From Proteiniborus sp. DW1 (lineage in GTDB: Bacteria > Bacillota > Clostridia > Tissierellales > Proteiniboraceae), in the NCBI RefSeq assembly GCF_900095305.1, contig NZ_FMDO01000013.1:1-64000 (forward strand): a stretch of 64,000 bases of DNA, in the 5' to 3' direction. The translations under genes and the position numbers were made by a program. Below, one piece after another: positions 23,705 to 32,894 of this stretch; the stretch's first letter is position 1; each line of letters starts with the position of its first letter. A model generated the notes under the pieces. That model saw only the letters and a list, made by a program, of their open reading frames with translations. It was not told the DNA's origin and did no database searches.

Positions 23705-24707
23705 AAATAAGCCTATCTTTGTCTAATTCTATATTGACTCTATCTCCTTCTGCAATATCTACAGAGTCTGAGATAATACTTTCTAATCTTAAATTGTTTT
23801 TAGTATTATGTATCTTAAGTAAATAATTATCACCTTGATATATTTTGCTCACTACTTTAAAATCACTGTTATTATACTTATTTACCTTTACTGCCAAGGG
23901 TCTTATAAGACATTTGTATTTTCCATTGTGTTTACTTATATTACTAGTAAATAATTCACTAACAAATTTATTATTTATTATTTCGCCGTCAACATATGTT
24001 CCTTTTGAAAAATAATTAGCTACTATGGTGTTCACTGGATTTTTAAATATGTTCTCTGGTGTATCATATTGTTCTATTTGACCACTATGCATAAAAGCTA
24101 TTCTATCAGACATAGTCAATGCTTCTTCCTGATCATGAGTAACTAGTATAGTGGTTATTTTATATTCTTTTTGCAGCTCTAAGACTAGCTCTCTCATATC
24201 TTTTCGCAAGTTAATATCAAGACTGGAAAAAGGTTCGTCTAAAAGTAATACTGTTGGTTCAGCTGCAAGTGCACGAGCTAAAGCAACTCTTTGCATTTGA
24301 CCACCAGATAACTCATCGACACTCCTGTTCTCATAACCTTCCAGTTTAACTTTATTAAGTAGTTCTAATGCCTTTTCTCTACGTTGTTTTTTTTCAACAC
24401 CAAGTATTTTCAGTGGAAAGCCTACATTTTCCCAGACTGTCATATTAGGAAACAATCTAAAATCTTGAAAAACAATGACAGTCCTTCTTTTATGAGCCGG
24501 TACTTTATCAGCTATATTTCCATCGAGTATGATGGAGCCTTCACTTTGATTTATTAAACCTGCTATTGTTTTTAACATAGTGCTTTTCCCGCATCCTGAA
24601 GCACCTAAAAGTGATATGATTTCTCCATCTTCAACCGTTAAATTTATGGATTTTAGTATCTTTTTATCAGATAATGTTACAGATAAGTTTTTTAGTTCTA
24701 GCTTCAA
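23688..24707 (-). CDS. ABC importer ATP-binding protein (YnjD/PotA-like)
   Basis: 339-residue ATPase. Walker A GASGCGKSTMLKTIAGL (about 36), Q-loop FQDFRLFPNMTVWENVG, signature LSGGQMQRVALARAL (about 132), Walker B VLLLDEPFSSLD, switch His VTHDQEEALTMSD. The C-terminal 100 residues are a TOBE-like domain, as in spermidine/iron-type importers. It is last in a four-gene operon with the binding protein and two permeases. The start lies 14 bases after the permease stop, with GGGGGAAATT upstream. Confidence 0.88.
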   Translation of the reverse strand: MKLELKNLSVTLSDKKILKSINLTVEDGEIISLLGASGCGKSTMLKTIAGLINQSEGSIILDGNIADKVPAHKRRTVIVFQDFRLFPNMTVWENVGFPLKILGVEKKQRREKALELLNKVKLEGYENRSVDELSGGQMQRVALARALAAEPTVLLLDEPFSSLDINLRKDMRELVLELQKEYKITTILVTHDQEEALTMSDRIAFMHSGQIEQYDTPENIFKNPVNTIVANYFSKGTYVDGEIINNKFVSELFTSNISKHNGKYKCLIRPLAVKVNKYNNSDFKVVSKIYQGDNYLLKIHNTKNNLRLESIISDSVDIAEGDRVNIELDKDRLIFIPEN

Positions 24708-24721
24708 TTAAATTTCCCCCA

Positions 24722-25519
24722 TTACTTTGATACGGTGATTTTTTTAATAATTTTATCTATAATTATAAAAACTGAAAGTGTAGATATAACAAATACTAAT
24801 GCATAGGCAGAGCCTATATGACGATCTCCTTTTGCTATAAATGGCACCATAAGCAAACTAATTGTTCTAACCTTTCCGCCACCTATTAATAATGTGATAA
24901 AATACTGGCTAAAAGAAGTGATATAAGCCATGCTAATACTTGCCATTATTCCTGGTGCAAGAAGGGGGAGCGTAATATACATAAATGCTTTCAAAGGTGA
25001 CGCTCCTAATACATAAGCCTGTAACTCCATTTTTTCTCCTATAGATGCTGTTAAATCTCTCATAATATTTATAGAATAAGGCAGAGTGTATATTAAATGC
25101 ACTATTATCACTCCTAATACAGTATCAGCTAAGGAAATCTTTATAAATACTACATGTATTCCCATGGCAAATATAGTTCCGGGCACTATATTGGGTGCAA
25201 TGCCTAAGAAATCTATTAAGTTTTTTCCTTTAAATTCGTATAGAACTAGTGCCCTAGCAGTCATGGTACCCACTATTGCTGATAAAACTGCTACAGATAA
25301 TGATAATATTATACTTGAAAACAATGTTGGTAGCACTTTTGTATGAGGTGCGAACACCTCCTTAATAGCCCTAAGAGAATATGTATCTGGAAGCAGCCTA
25401 GGCCAAGGCCATCTGCTGGCAAAAACCCAAAGTATAAGTATTATCATAGGAGCTAATATTGTAAACATAACAAGGTATAAGAAAAGCTTCAACAGTTTAT
25501 TTGAATTAGTATCTTTCAT
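24722..25519 (-). CDS. ABC importer permease (YnjC second-half-like)
   Basis: 265-residue membrane permease of the binding-protein-dependent class, with six helices and the EAA loop ELQAYVLGASPLKAFMYITLPLLAPG near 175. The ATG at 25519 is preferred because GGTGAT precedes it; an in-frame GTG at 25531 lacks a ribosome site. It overlaps the upstream permease by 14 bases. In E. coli YnjC the two permease halves are fused in one protein; here they are separate genes. Confidence 0.85.
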   Translation of the reverse strand: MKDTNSNKLLKLFLYLVMFTILAPMIILILWVFASRWPWPRLLPDTYSLRAIKEVFAPHTKVLPTLFSSIILSLSVAVLSAIVGTMTARALVLYEFKGKNLIDFLGIAPNIVPGTIFAMGIHVVFIKISLADTVLGVIIVHLIYTLPYSINIMRDLTASIGEKMELQAYVLGASPLKAFMYITLPLLAPGIMASISMAYITSFSQYFITLLIGGGKVRTISLLMVPFIAKGDRHIGSAYALVFVISTLSVFIIIDKIIKKITVSK

Positions 25520-26378
25520 GAATATCACCATTTATTTTCTTCTTCTTTGTTATTAAATAATATATTCCTGCCATTGTCCAAGTTATTATTAGTATTAGTC
25601 CATTTATGGCCATAGCATAAGGTCTATGGCGCAAGTCAGGATGTATATATTCAATATGAGCTTGTACAGGCAGTGCCTTTGGAACAGTTGCCCCCAATAA
25701 AAATGGCAAATCATAAGCTCCAAAGGAAAATGTTAAAATAATCAAAAAAGCTTTTCTTATAGCAGGCATACTTAAGGGCAAAGTTATATGAAAAAAGGTC
25801 TTTAACTTAGATGCACCTAAATTTTCTGATGCTTCTCCTAAGGTCTTATTTATACTAGACATTAGGGCCAAACTAAAGTAAGCAACAAAAGGAACCTCCT
25901 TCCATATATATCCCAAGATAATACCAATATTATTTCTTGTGTATAGTAGCAATGGAAAATCTCCTTGTCCGTCTATTAAGCCTAATTGGTACAAAAGTCT
26001 AGCTATCAAACCATTCTGAGAAAGCATACTTATTGAAAACAGGGCTACTATAGTATGCGGTATTAGAATGGCAAGCTTGATTACTTGAATTATTTTACCT
26101 TTTGTATGCCCTGTATACACTAGTGCAGCAGTAAGCATAGTACCTAAAACCACTGATATTATAGATGATATAATAGATATTTGCAGACTCACCTTTAAGG
26201 AATCGAGAAAAGTAGAACTATTAAGCACTTCAATATAATAATCTAAAGTTATATTTGTTAGATTAAAAGCTGGTATGTACCCAAAGCCTTGAATTATTCC
26301 ATTTATAACTCCATATATAAAAAGAACACCCAATAATACTATGGGCATTATAAGTATATAGGGTGTTTTTTTATTCAT
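25506..26378 (-). CDS. ABC importer permease (YnjC first-half-like)
   Basis: 290-residue permease with six membrane helices and an EAA loop, EASENLGASKLKTFFHITLPLSMP, near 180. It follows the binding-protein gene by 38 bases with AGGAGTGG upstream of its ATG, and pairs with the downstream permease. The substrate is unresolved; related importers carry thiamine, polyamines, iron or, for YnjBCD, an unknown compound. Confidence 0.85.
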   Translation of the reverse strand: MNKKTPYILIMPIVLLGVLFIYGVINGIIQGFGYIPAFNLTNITLDYYIEVLNSSTFLDSLKVSLQISIISSIISVVLGTMLTAALVYTGHTKGKIIQVIKLAILIPHTIVALFSISMLSQNGLIARLLYQLGLIDGQGDFPLLLYTRNNIGIILGYIWKEVPFVAYFSLALMSSINKTLGEASENLGASKLKTFFHITLPLSMPAIRKAFLIILTFSFGAYDLPFLLGATVPKALPVQAHIEYIHPDLRHRPYAMAINGLILIITWTMAGIYYLITKKKKINGDIHERY

Positions 26379-26416
26379 AATGTGCCACTCCTAACAATTT
26401 GTAAAGCTTTCTAATA

Positions 26417-27685
26417 CTATTTTCCTACTACTTCTTCTAGCCAGATTTCTTCTATTATAGGAACGATATTAGCAGGCATCTCTGGTAACCTTTTATTAAG
26501 AAGCTCGTCTTGTGGTAGGACGCCCTCTCCTATATCTACATTGTCAAATCTAGCGTTTTCCTCAGTGCTCAATTTGTCATAAGAAATTACTGGTAAGGTC
26601 CTTAATTCTTCAAATTGAGTTGCTTGTATATCAGCTGATATAATTTCATTAATTGCAACCATAGCAGCTGCTTTATTAGGTGAATTATTAGCTATAGCAA
26701 TATAATTAGTATTACCTACTGTTCCGTTGTCAAATAGGAATGTTCGTGTAGTATGAGTATATGTGCCATTTTCTATACCTACTGCAACTGCGTAAGGACC
26801 ATAACTCATAGTCATCACCAATTCACCATCTTGGAACATGTTGTCAACTTCTCCTGAGGTTGCAGGGAAGGTTTTTCCTTGATTCCATAAATACTTATTT
26901 AACTCTCTTAAATACTCTAGTGCTGGTTCTATAGCTTCTTTAACCACTTCCTTATCTGCTTCCATATCTAAAAACTGCTCATAACCAACTATATCATAAA
27001 TTAACGTTCTTACGAAAGCACTCCCAGTGAAATCAGGCAATGCAGGATAAGTTACTTTGCCTTCATATTTTTTACAATATTCCATGAATTCTTCAGTGTT
27101 TCTAGGAGTTTCTTCTGTAATTGCACTATCATTAATAAATACCATTTGTGCCTTGCCATAGGGTGCTTCATAACCTTCTATAGGAAATCCAAAATCATTC
27201 TTAACTTCTTCATCGTCACCATCTATGTATTTCTTAAAATTAGGCAGTTGCTCTGCAAAAGGTCCAAACAATAACCCATTTTCTTTAGCAGAATAGAAGT
27301 TCTCTCCGTTTATCCATATCATATCGATGGTTCCTTCTTTTAAACCAGCTTGCTTTTCACCTGCTAATTTAGCCAATATATTGTCAATATCCATGCCAAC
27401 TACCTCTAGGGTAATATCGTATTTCTCTTTTAATATTGGCGCTACAGTTAGATTTAACCACCTATTTCTGTTTTCATCTCCACCCCAGCCATAGAATCTA
27501 ACAGTTTTTCCTTTAGCTTGTTCAATAATAGTATCAAAATCTGCATTAGGGTCAAATTCTTGAGAGACTATTCCATTTCTACTATCCTTAGGTGAATCTG
27601 CTATGTCTTTCTCTCCGCTACATCCAGTAACTAAGAATAGGACCATTATAATTACTAGAATTGACGTTAATCCTTTGCTTTTCAT
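26417..27685 (-). CDS. YnjB-like ABC substrate-binding lipoprotein
   Basis: 422-residue extracellular binding protein. The lipoprotein signal peptide ends at FLVTGC (Cys about 22). The mature part begins with VRFYGWGGDENRNRWL, a marker of the COG4134 (YnjB) family. IDMIWINGENFYSAKENGLLFGPF and YGKAQMVFINDSA are also family-like, and the C-terminus reads IVPIIEEIWLEEV. It is first in the operon, with AAGGAGGAT upstream of its start. Together with two permeases, an ATPase and a neighbouring hydrolase it forms an importer of unknown substrate. The link to YnjB is based on remembered motifs, not on a search. Confidence 0.82.
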   Translation of the reverse strand: MKSKGLTSILVIIMVLFLVTGCSGEKDIADSPKDSRNGIVSQEFDPNADFDTIIEQAKGKTVRFYGWGGDENRNRWLNLTVAPILKEKYDITLEVVGMDIDNILAKLAGEKQAGLKEGTIDMIWINGENFYSAKENGLLFGPFAEQLPNFKKYIDGDDEEVKNDFGFPIEGYEAPYGKAQMVFINDSAITEETPRNTEEFMEYCKKYEGKVTYPALPDFTGSAFVRTLIYDIVGYEQFLDMEADKEVVKEAIEPALEYLRELNKYLWNQGKTFPATSGEVDNMFQDGELVMTMSYGPYAVAVGIENGTYTHTTRTFLFDNGTVGNTNYIAIANNSPNKAAAMVAINEIISADIQATQFEELRTLPVISYDKLSTEENARFDNVDIGEGVLPQDELLNKRLPEMPANIVPIIEEIWLEEVVGK

Positions 27686-27942
27686 TTTATCCTCCTTATG
27701 TTTCTTATGTTTGGGAATTTTTATTCACAACAATTATAACATAAAGAATTCTATAAATTATTGAACTTAGAATAATAAATATCTATAGTTGATATATGAC
27801 GTATCAGTTATTTTTATAGTTTCAATTTTTTTCACACAATTATATTGTTATAATGAGTCTGATAAAAAAGGAACAATTAGTTATAAAAAAACGTCCATAC
27901 TATAATGGTATTTTTTGTTGGCAATATTAAAAGAGAGGCAAG

Positions 27943-28668
27943 ATGCTTGTGCTTAATAAAAAGAGAGTAGTTCTAGCTATAATTATAATAATGATTATAA
28001 TAGTTATTTATTTAGTAACTAGTGAAGAACATGTTTTACATAATTTAGAGTTAGCTCCAAATCAAAAGCTTGTAGATTATGCATTAAACGAACATTGGCT
28101 TTTTGCTATTATTGAAGAAAAAAGCTTAAGCGATAAAGAAAGATATATTTACATATACAAATTAGATGATTTTTCAAATAAAGTAAATTGGCTAAAAGTT
28201 GCTGAATATGACTTTACATATGTTTGGCCGTGGAAGATTGAGTTAGGAAATTTGGACTACACAGATGGTCCTCAAATAGTTATGGGGGTAAATAAATCTA
28301 CTTATTTTGATAAGGAAGTAAATAATCGGTTCTTTGTTTTTAACTGGGATGGAGAGAAGCTTTATAAGAAATGGACTGGTACAAGACTAGGCTATTATTT
28401 AAAAGATTTTTATATAATGGACCTTTTAAGTATAAAGGGAGAAGAACTTGTGGTTATAGACAAAAACCAAAATGGAGAAGAGAGATTATTGATATACTAT
28501 TGGTTGGATTTTGGATTCCAGCTTTTGGCTGAAAGTGAAATTTATGATATAATAGAGGATGTAAAATACTTAGATAATAATCTACTGGAGCTTACATATA
28601 ATAAATGGGGTAAAAAATTTACTTCAAGAGTAATGGTAAAAGATGGATGGATTATAGAGGTCGACTAG
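27943..28668 (+). CDS. Membrane-anchored protein of unknown function
   Basis: Unrecognised 241-residue protein. An N-terminal membrane anchor (about 9-27, VVLAIIIIMIIIVIYLV) is followed by an aromatic-rich extracellular part with repeated beta-strand patterns (IELGNLDYTDGPQIVMGV, FVFNWDGEKLYKKWTG, GEELVVIDKNQNGEERLLIYYW) that recall FG-GAP or propeller-like repeats. GAGAGGCAAG lies upstream of the ATG. It precedes the DUF3160 lipoprotein gene by 17 bases, so the two likely form one operon acting at the cell surface. Confidence 0.7.
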   Translation: MLVLNKKRVVLAIIIIMIIIVIYLVTSEEHVLHNLELAPNQKLVDYALNEHWLFAIIEEKSLSDKERYIYIYKLDDFSNKVNWLKVAEYDFTYVWPWKIELGNLDYTDGPQIVMGVNKSTYFDKEVNNRFFVFNWDGEKLYKKWTGTRLGYYLKDFYIMDLLSIKGEELVVIDKNQNGEERLLIYYWLDFGFQLLAESEIYDIIEDVKYLDNNLLELTYNKWGKKFTSRVMVKDGWIIEVD

Positions 28669-28685
28669 TCGAGGAGGGGATAAAA

Positions 28686-30968
28686 TTGAGATCATTAGCA
28701 AAACTATTAGTTACAATAATTATTTTGAACAGTATTTTAGCTGGATGCACAAAGGACAAGGAAATTAGTAACATAGACGAAAATCCAACTAGTACAGTGA
28801 TAGACTTAGGTAATATCATAGATGTAGAAAAATCTAATATGTGTTGGGATATACCTGAGGAGATAAAAAACATCCAATTTTCTTTTACTCCTACATCTTA
28901 CGAGGCAAGGGTGAAGCCATATATCATTAATGAAGACCTTTCAAACATTGAAAATATCCATAGATTTACTGGTTTTACTGATGAGCAGAAAAGGATGATT
29001 GCAAAAAATGGGTTTATTGTACTACCAAGTCAAAACACTAAATTACACCATATATATGAGTATAACGAATACTTAGACATACCTAATTTTGTAACTACAG
29101 ATGTAGTGCTCCATTTATATCATCATTTTTTTGGAAAATCACTTATTTATGTTGAATCAGAGATTTTATCCAAGGACTTAGAAATATTAACAGATAACAT
29201 GTTAAAGAAGTCTATTGCACTGCTAGGAAAAATTGAAGATAAAAAATTAAAAGTTCTTCAAGGGAAGAATGTGGCATATTTTCTAGTTGCTAAAATGCTA
29301 GTATTGGGTAAGGATAATGTAAATGTTACTGTAGATAATCATATTTTAGAATTAGCTAAAAAGGAATATGAACTCATTAAAGAAGCTTCTGGTACTAATA
29401 AGTCTTTCTTATTTGAGGACCAAGACCTAGATTATTCACAGTTTACAGTAAGAGGCCATTATTCCAGAAATGAAAGGCTTCAAAATTTCTTTAGGACCAT
29501 GATGTGGTATGGATTCACACCTATTAATCTGATGAATATGGAGACAGAAGAATTGTACTATGAAGAAACCTTAAAGGCACTTTTAATAGCTTATACAGCA
29601 TTTATGGAGCATGACGGTTCTAATGACGTAAGATTGTGGAATAATATTTATGAACCAACTGGTTTTTATGTTGGCCAATCAGATGATATAAATATTTTAG
29701 ATATGAGAGAGCTGCTGGTTTCAGTTTTTGGAGAGGATATAGATGTTAATAGCCTCAGTGATTCCACATATAAAGATAAAATTCATGAAGGAGTAAAAGA
29801 CTTAAGGGAACCTAAAATAACAGGAAAATTCATAGAAAAGCCTGTTAACAAAAGCTTTAAGTTCATGGGTCAGAGATATATATTAGATGGGTATATAATG
29901 CAAGAATTAATGGAGCCACTCAAGAGACCAGTTCCTAATGGGTTAGATGTAATGGGAGTATTAGGAAGTAAGCGAGGAGAAGAACTACTATTCAAGGTTT
30001 ATGAACCTCATAAAGCATGGCCAAAATATGAAGAAAAATACAAAGAGTTAAAATCAGAGGTAACTAGCTATAAAGACGAGCTTTGGCAGAGCAATTTATA
30101 TAATGGTTGGCTTTGGTCAATACAAAAACAGTTAACAGAATATGACAAAAACTCTGGAATGCCTATTTTCATGACTAATGATGGTTGGAGAAGTAAATCA
30201 CTAAATGCTGCATTATCGAGTTATGCAGAATTAAAGCATGATACTATATTATATGGAAAGCAGCCAGTAGCAGAGGCTGGTGGGGCAATGGCAGTTGCTG
30301 ATCAGCATTATGTTGAACCAAATATCGAGTTATATGATACAATGCTTTGGCTAATGCAATATACTGTAGAGAATTTAAAGGCTAGGGACTTGCTTAATGA
30401 TGGCTTATTAGAAGGGACTAAAAGTCATATAAAATTTCTAGAACTATTGAGAACAGTATCTATTAAAGAGCTGAATAATGAACCTCTAACAGAAGATGAG
30501 AAAAACAGTCTTTTTTGGACTGGAGGACATATTGAGGAGATAATGAATTGGTATGTGTTTGGAAGTGCATCTGAGGAGAATGTATATAATGGTGCATATT
30601 CCATTGAACAAAGCTCTATGTTAGTATCGGATGTAGCTACATTACCAGGTGAACACTATCTTAGTATGGGAACTGGGTACTTTGATGAGATCTATGTAGT
30701 TGTTCCTGTAAAAGGCAAGCTATATCTAACAAGAGGAGCAGTATACTCATACTATGAATTTACAAGTGATAAGCGATTAACAGATGAAGAATGGTGGGAG
30801 CTCCACGGGCTAAAGACTATTAAGGAAGAGCACTTTGAGTATTTGGAGTATGGAGAGCCGTCTAAGAAACTACCAGCACAACCTTTCTGGGTAAATACAT
30901 TTAAATCTAGAACAAACAATATAGAAATAGAGCCACCGGAAGTAGATTGGGATAACTCAAATGAGTAG
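28686..30968 (+). CDS. DUF3160 lipoprotein
   Basis: 760-residue exported protein of the DUF3160 family, of unknown function, common in clostridia. The TTG at 28686 is chosen because GAGGAGGGG lies just before it and the product then starts with a lipoprotein signal peptide ending at SILAGC; longer starts put charged residues ahead of it. The rest is soluble and rich in aromatic residues. DVVLHLYHHFFGKSL near 140 and SQSDDINILDMRELL-type motifs in the middle are typical of the family. It probably shares a transcript with the membrane-anchored gene upstream. Confidence 0.8.
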   Translation: MRSLAKLLVTIIILNSILAGCTKDKEISNIDENPTSTVIDLGNIIDVEKSNMCWDIPEEIKNIQFSFTPTSYEARVKPYIINEDLSNIENIHRFTGFTDEQKRMIAKNGFIVLPSQNTKLHHIYEYNEYLDIPNFVTTDVVLHLYHHFFGKSLIYVESEILSKDLEILTDNMLKKSIALLGKIEDKKLKVLQGKNVAYFLVAKMLVLGKDNVNVTVDNHILELAKKEYELIKEASGTNKSFLFEDQDLDYSQFTVRGHYSRNERLQNFFRTMMWYGFTPINLMNMETEELYYEETLKALLIAYTAFMEHDGSNDVRLWNNIYEPTGFYVGQSDDINILDMRELLVSVFGEDIDVNSLSDSTYKDKIHEGVKDLREPKITGKFIEKPVNKSFKFMGQRYILDGYIMQELMEPLKRPVPNGLDVMGVLGSKRGEELLFKVYEPHKAWPKYEEKYKELKSEVTSYKDELWQSNLYNGWLWSIQKQLTEYDKNSGMPIFMTNDGWRSKSLNAALSSYAELKHDTILYGKQPVAEAGGAMAVADQHYVEPNIELYDTMLWLMQYTVENLKARDLLNDGLLEGTKSHIKFLELLRTVSIKELNNEPLTEDEKNSLFWTGGHIEEIMNWYVFGSASEENVYNGAYSIEQSSMLVSDVATLPGEHYLSMGTGYFDEIYVVVPVKGKLYLTRGAVYSYYEFTSDKRLTDEEWWELHGLKTIKEEHFEYLEYGEPSKKLPAQPFWVNTFKSRTNNIEIEPPEVDWDNSNE

Positions 30969-30984
30969 AATAGGAGGATAATAT

Positions 30985-31494
30985 ATGACAATCCAAAAAG
31001 TAAAATTCAATGAATATTCAAAAGATGCCTTAGAGCAAATAACCAAAGGAGCATTTCTTACAGTAAAGGATGGTGATAAAGTAAATACCATGACTATAGG
31101 ATGGGGAAATATAGGTATAGTGTGGAATAAGCCAATATTCATGGTTGCAGTAAGATATTCTAGATATACATATAATCTTATAGAAAATTCAAAGGAGTTT
31201 ACTGTAAGTATACCTATAAATAAGGATTTAAAAAAGGAACTAGCCTACTGTGGAAGATATTCAGGAAGAGATGTAAATAAATTCAAAGAATGTAATCTAA
31301 CTATGGTAGATGGGCAGAAGGTATTAGCACCAGTTATAGGCGAATGTGAATTACACTATGAATGTAAGGTAGTCTACCAACAGGCAATGGAGCCTGCTAC
31401 CGTAGCTAAGGAAATCAAAGATAAGTTCTATACAAACAATGACTATCATGTATTATATTTTGGAGAGATAGTTGATTGTTATTTAAAAAAATAA
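30985..31494 (+). CDS. Flavin reductase-like (FMN-binding split-barrel) protein
   Basis: 169-residue protein of the flavin-reductase-like domain family. The FMN-site pattern includes GAFLTVKDGDKVNTMTIGWG, then FMVAVRYSRYTYNLIEN and the strand FTVSIP. Such proteins bind FMN and often reduce flavin or serve as flavoredoxins in anaerobes. The single-domain length is standard. It begins 16 bases after the DUF3160 stop with AGGAGG upstream, so it may be cotranscribed, although a functional link is not evident. Confidence 0.82.
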   Translation: MTIQKVKFNEYSKDALEQITKGAFLTVKDGDKVNTMTIGWGNIGIVWNKPIFMVAVRYSRYTYNLIENSKEFTVSIPINKDLKKELAYCGRYSGRDVNKFKECNLTMVDGQKVLAPVIGECELHYECKVVYQQAMEPATVAKEIKDKFYTNNDYHVLYFGEIVDCYLKK

Positions 31495-31616
31495 AGTTTG
31501 TCGACAATATCGGTATGCTCTCGCTTAATCTTTAGTAAAATATAGGAGGAAATAAGTGAAAAAAGCACTGAGTTAGTATATAATATAAATAATTAGTTAC
31601 TGAGGAGCGTGTAGTT

Positions 31617-32261
31617 ATGACAAATGAAATGTTTGAAAAACTACTTAGTGTGGTGGAAGGCATACAACAAGAGGTAAGAACTATAAACAATCGGCTTAAT
31701 AATCTAGAAAATAGGTTTGACAATCTAGAAAACAAATTTGTTGGCTTGGAAAATAGGTTTGACAATCTAGAAAACAGATTTGTTGGCTTGGAAAATAGGT
31801 TTGACAATCTAGAAAACAAATTTGTTGGCTTGGAAAATAGGTTTGACAATCTAGAAAACAAATTTGTTGGCTTGGAAAATAGGTTTGACAATCTAGAAAA
31901 CAGATTTGTTGGCTTGGAAAATAGGTTTGACAATCTGGAAAACAGATTTGTTGGCTTAGAAAATAAGCTTGATAGTCAAGAAAATAGGTTAGATAAGATT
32001 GAGACAAATGTTAGCAATATAGATGATAAGCTTAACAAGCTCGAAAGCAAGGTTGATAACAATCATAAAGAAGTTCTAGGGCGATTTGACAGTCTAGAAG
32101 ATAAAATTAATGATTTAGAAGGTAAAAATGCTGCAAATCATGTATCTACATTAACTAAACTTGACAAAATAACAGATGATATTGAGTTTCTTGGTTATAA
32201 GGATTATCAAACAGAGAAAGAAGTATATAATATTAAGAAAAAGCTTGAAATTATTAAGTAG
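31617..32261 (+). CDS. Repeat coiled-coil protein
   Basis: 214-residue protein that is almost wholly coiled coil. Six copies of a 14-residue (two-heptad) unit FDNLEN(K/R)FVGLEN(R/K) span residues 34-117, with Phe and Leu at the core positions, followed by less regular heptads (LDKIETNVSNIDDKLNKLES) to about 190. There is no signal peptide or membrane helix. Similar proteins are annotated only as hypothetical or as tail-fibre-like coils. GAGGAG lies upstream of the ATG. It is probably a cytoplasmic rod or scaffold of unknown partner. Confidence 0.75.
   Translation: MTNEMFEKLLSVVEGIQQEVRTINNRLNNLENRFDNLENKFVGLENRFDNLENRFVGLENRFDNLENKFVGLENRFDNLENKFVGLENRFDNLENRFVGLENRFDNLENRFVGLENKLDSQENRLDKIETNVSNIDDKLNKLESKVDNNHKEVLGRFDSLEDKINDLEGKNAANHVSTLTKLDKITDDIEFLGYKDYQTEKEVYNIKKKLEIIK
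31716..31967 (+). repeat. Six tandem 42-base repeats in coding sequence
   Basis: Six in-frame 42-base units (TTTGACAATCTAGAAAAC plus the variable VGLEN half), nearly identical at the DNA level including third positions, so they expanded recently and are likely to vary in number. Confidence 0.92.
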
Positions 32262-32268
32262 GATTAGT

Positions 32269-32311
32269 TAAAGGAGCAAGAGTAAGTTTATATCTTTTGT
32301 TCCTTTTTATT
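32269..32311 (+). terminator. Terminator after coiled-coil gene
   Basis: AAAGGAGCAAGA pairs with TCTTTTGTTCCTTT, followed by TTAT; moderate quality. Confidence 0.55.
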
Positions 32312-32348
32312 TTGAGAATTACTTCTAAAATCATCAGTTTTTCTAGCG

Positions 32349-32383
32349 TTACATCTTATTAAATGGTAAGATATAATGTAACA
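32349..32383. promoter_or_regulatory. Dyad upstream of NUDIX gene
   Basis: GTTACATCTTA pairs with TAAGATATAATGTAAC (one interruption). The right arm contains TATAAT, so this may be an operator over a promoter for the NUDIX gene. Confidence 0.4.
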
Positions 32384-32420
32384 GTAAAAACTGTCGGAAA
32401 ATGTACTTTAGGAGGCAGGC

Positions 32421-32870
32421 ATGGACACTATAAAAAATGTAATAAATGTCGTAGGAGCTATATATAGAGATGATAAATGGCTTATGATAAAAAGAAGTGA
32501 GAAGGAAGAGTATGCGCCTGGAATAATTGCTATGGTAGGTGGTAAAGTAGAGAATGAGGGAGAAGAATACAATGTTCTTGAAAATACTTTAAGAAGAGAA
32601 GTAATGGAAGAGGTAGGTATTGAACTTAGTGAGAAGTTGATATATATCGAAAGCATAGGGTTTATTTCTAAAAAGTGGGGGCCAGTTGTAGATGTGATAT
32701 TTCTCTGTAAGCTTGAAAAAGGTGAGCCATACCCAGCGTCACCTAGTGAGGTTGCAGAAGTCTATTGGATGACAACAGAGGAAATTTCAGAAAATGAAAA
32801 AGTTCCACAGTGGGTGAAGAAGTGCATTAGTAATGCAGACAAAGTAAGACTTAGTTTAAACGGTAATTGA
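32421..32870 (+). CDS. NUDIX hydrolase
   Basis: 149-residue NUDIX protein. The box reads GGKVENEGEEYNVLENTLRREVMEEVGIEL, with a slightly long first loop but the REVMEEVG catalytic core intact (residues about 41-71). The family hydrolyses nucleoside diphosphates linked to another group and needs Mg. The substrate cannot be told from the box alone. TTAGGAGGC lies upstream of the ATG. The YgiQ gene follows after 24 bases, probably in one transcript. Confidence 0.87.
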   Translation: MDTIKNVINVVGAIYRDDKWLMIKRSEKEEYAPGIIAMVGGKVENEGEEYNVLENTLRREVMEEVGIELSEKLIYIESIGFISKKWGPVVDVIFLCKLEKGEPYPASPSEVAEVYWMTTEEISENEKVPQWVKKCISNADKVRLSLNGN

Positions 32871-32894
32871 ATTAAAAATTAAAGGAATGATTTT

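Noticed and set aside
31532-32007. Minus-strand repeat frames and apparent CRISPR-like spacing
   Set aside because: They are shadows of six direct 42-base coding repeats; units are contiguous with no spacers, so not a CRISPR array.
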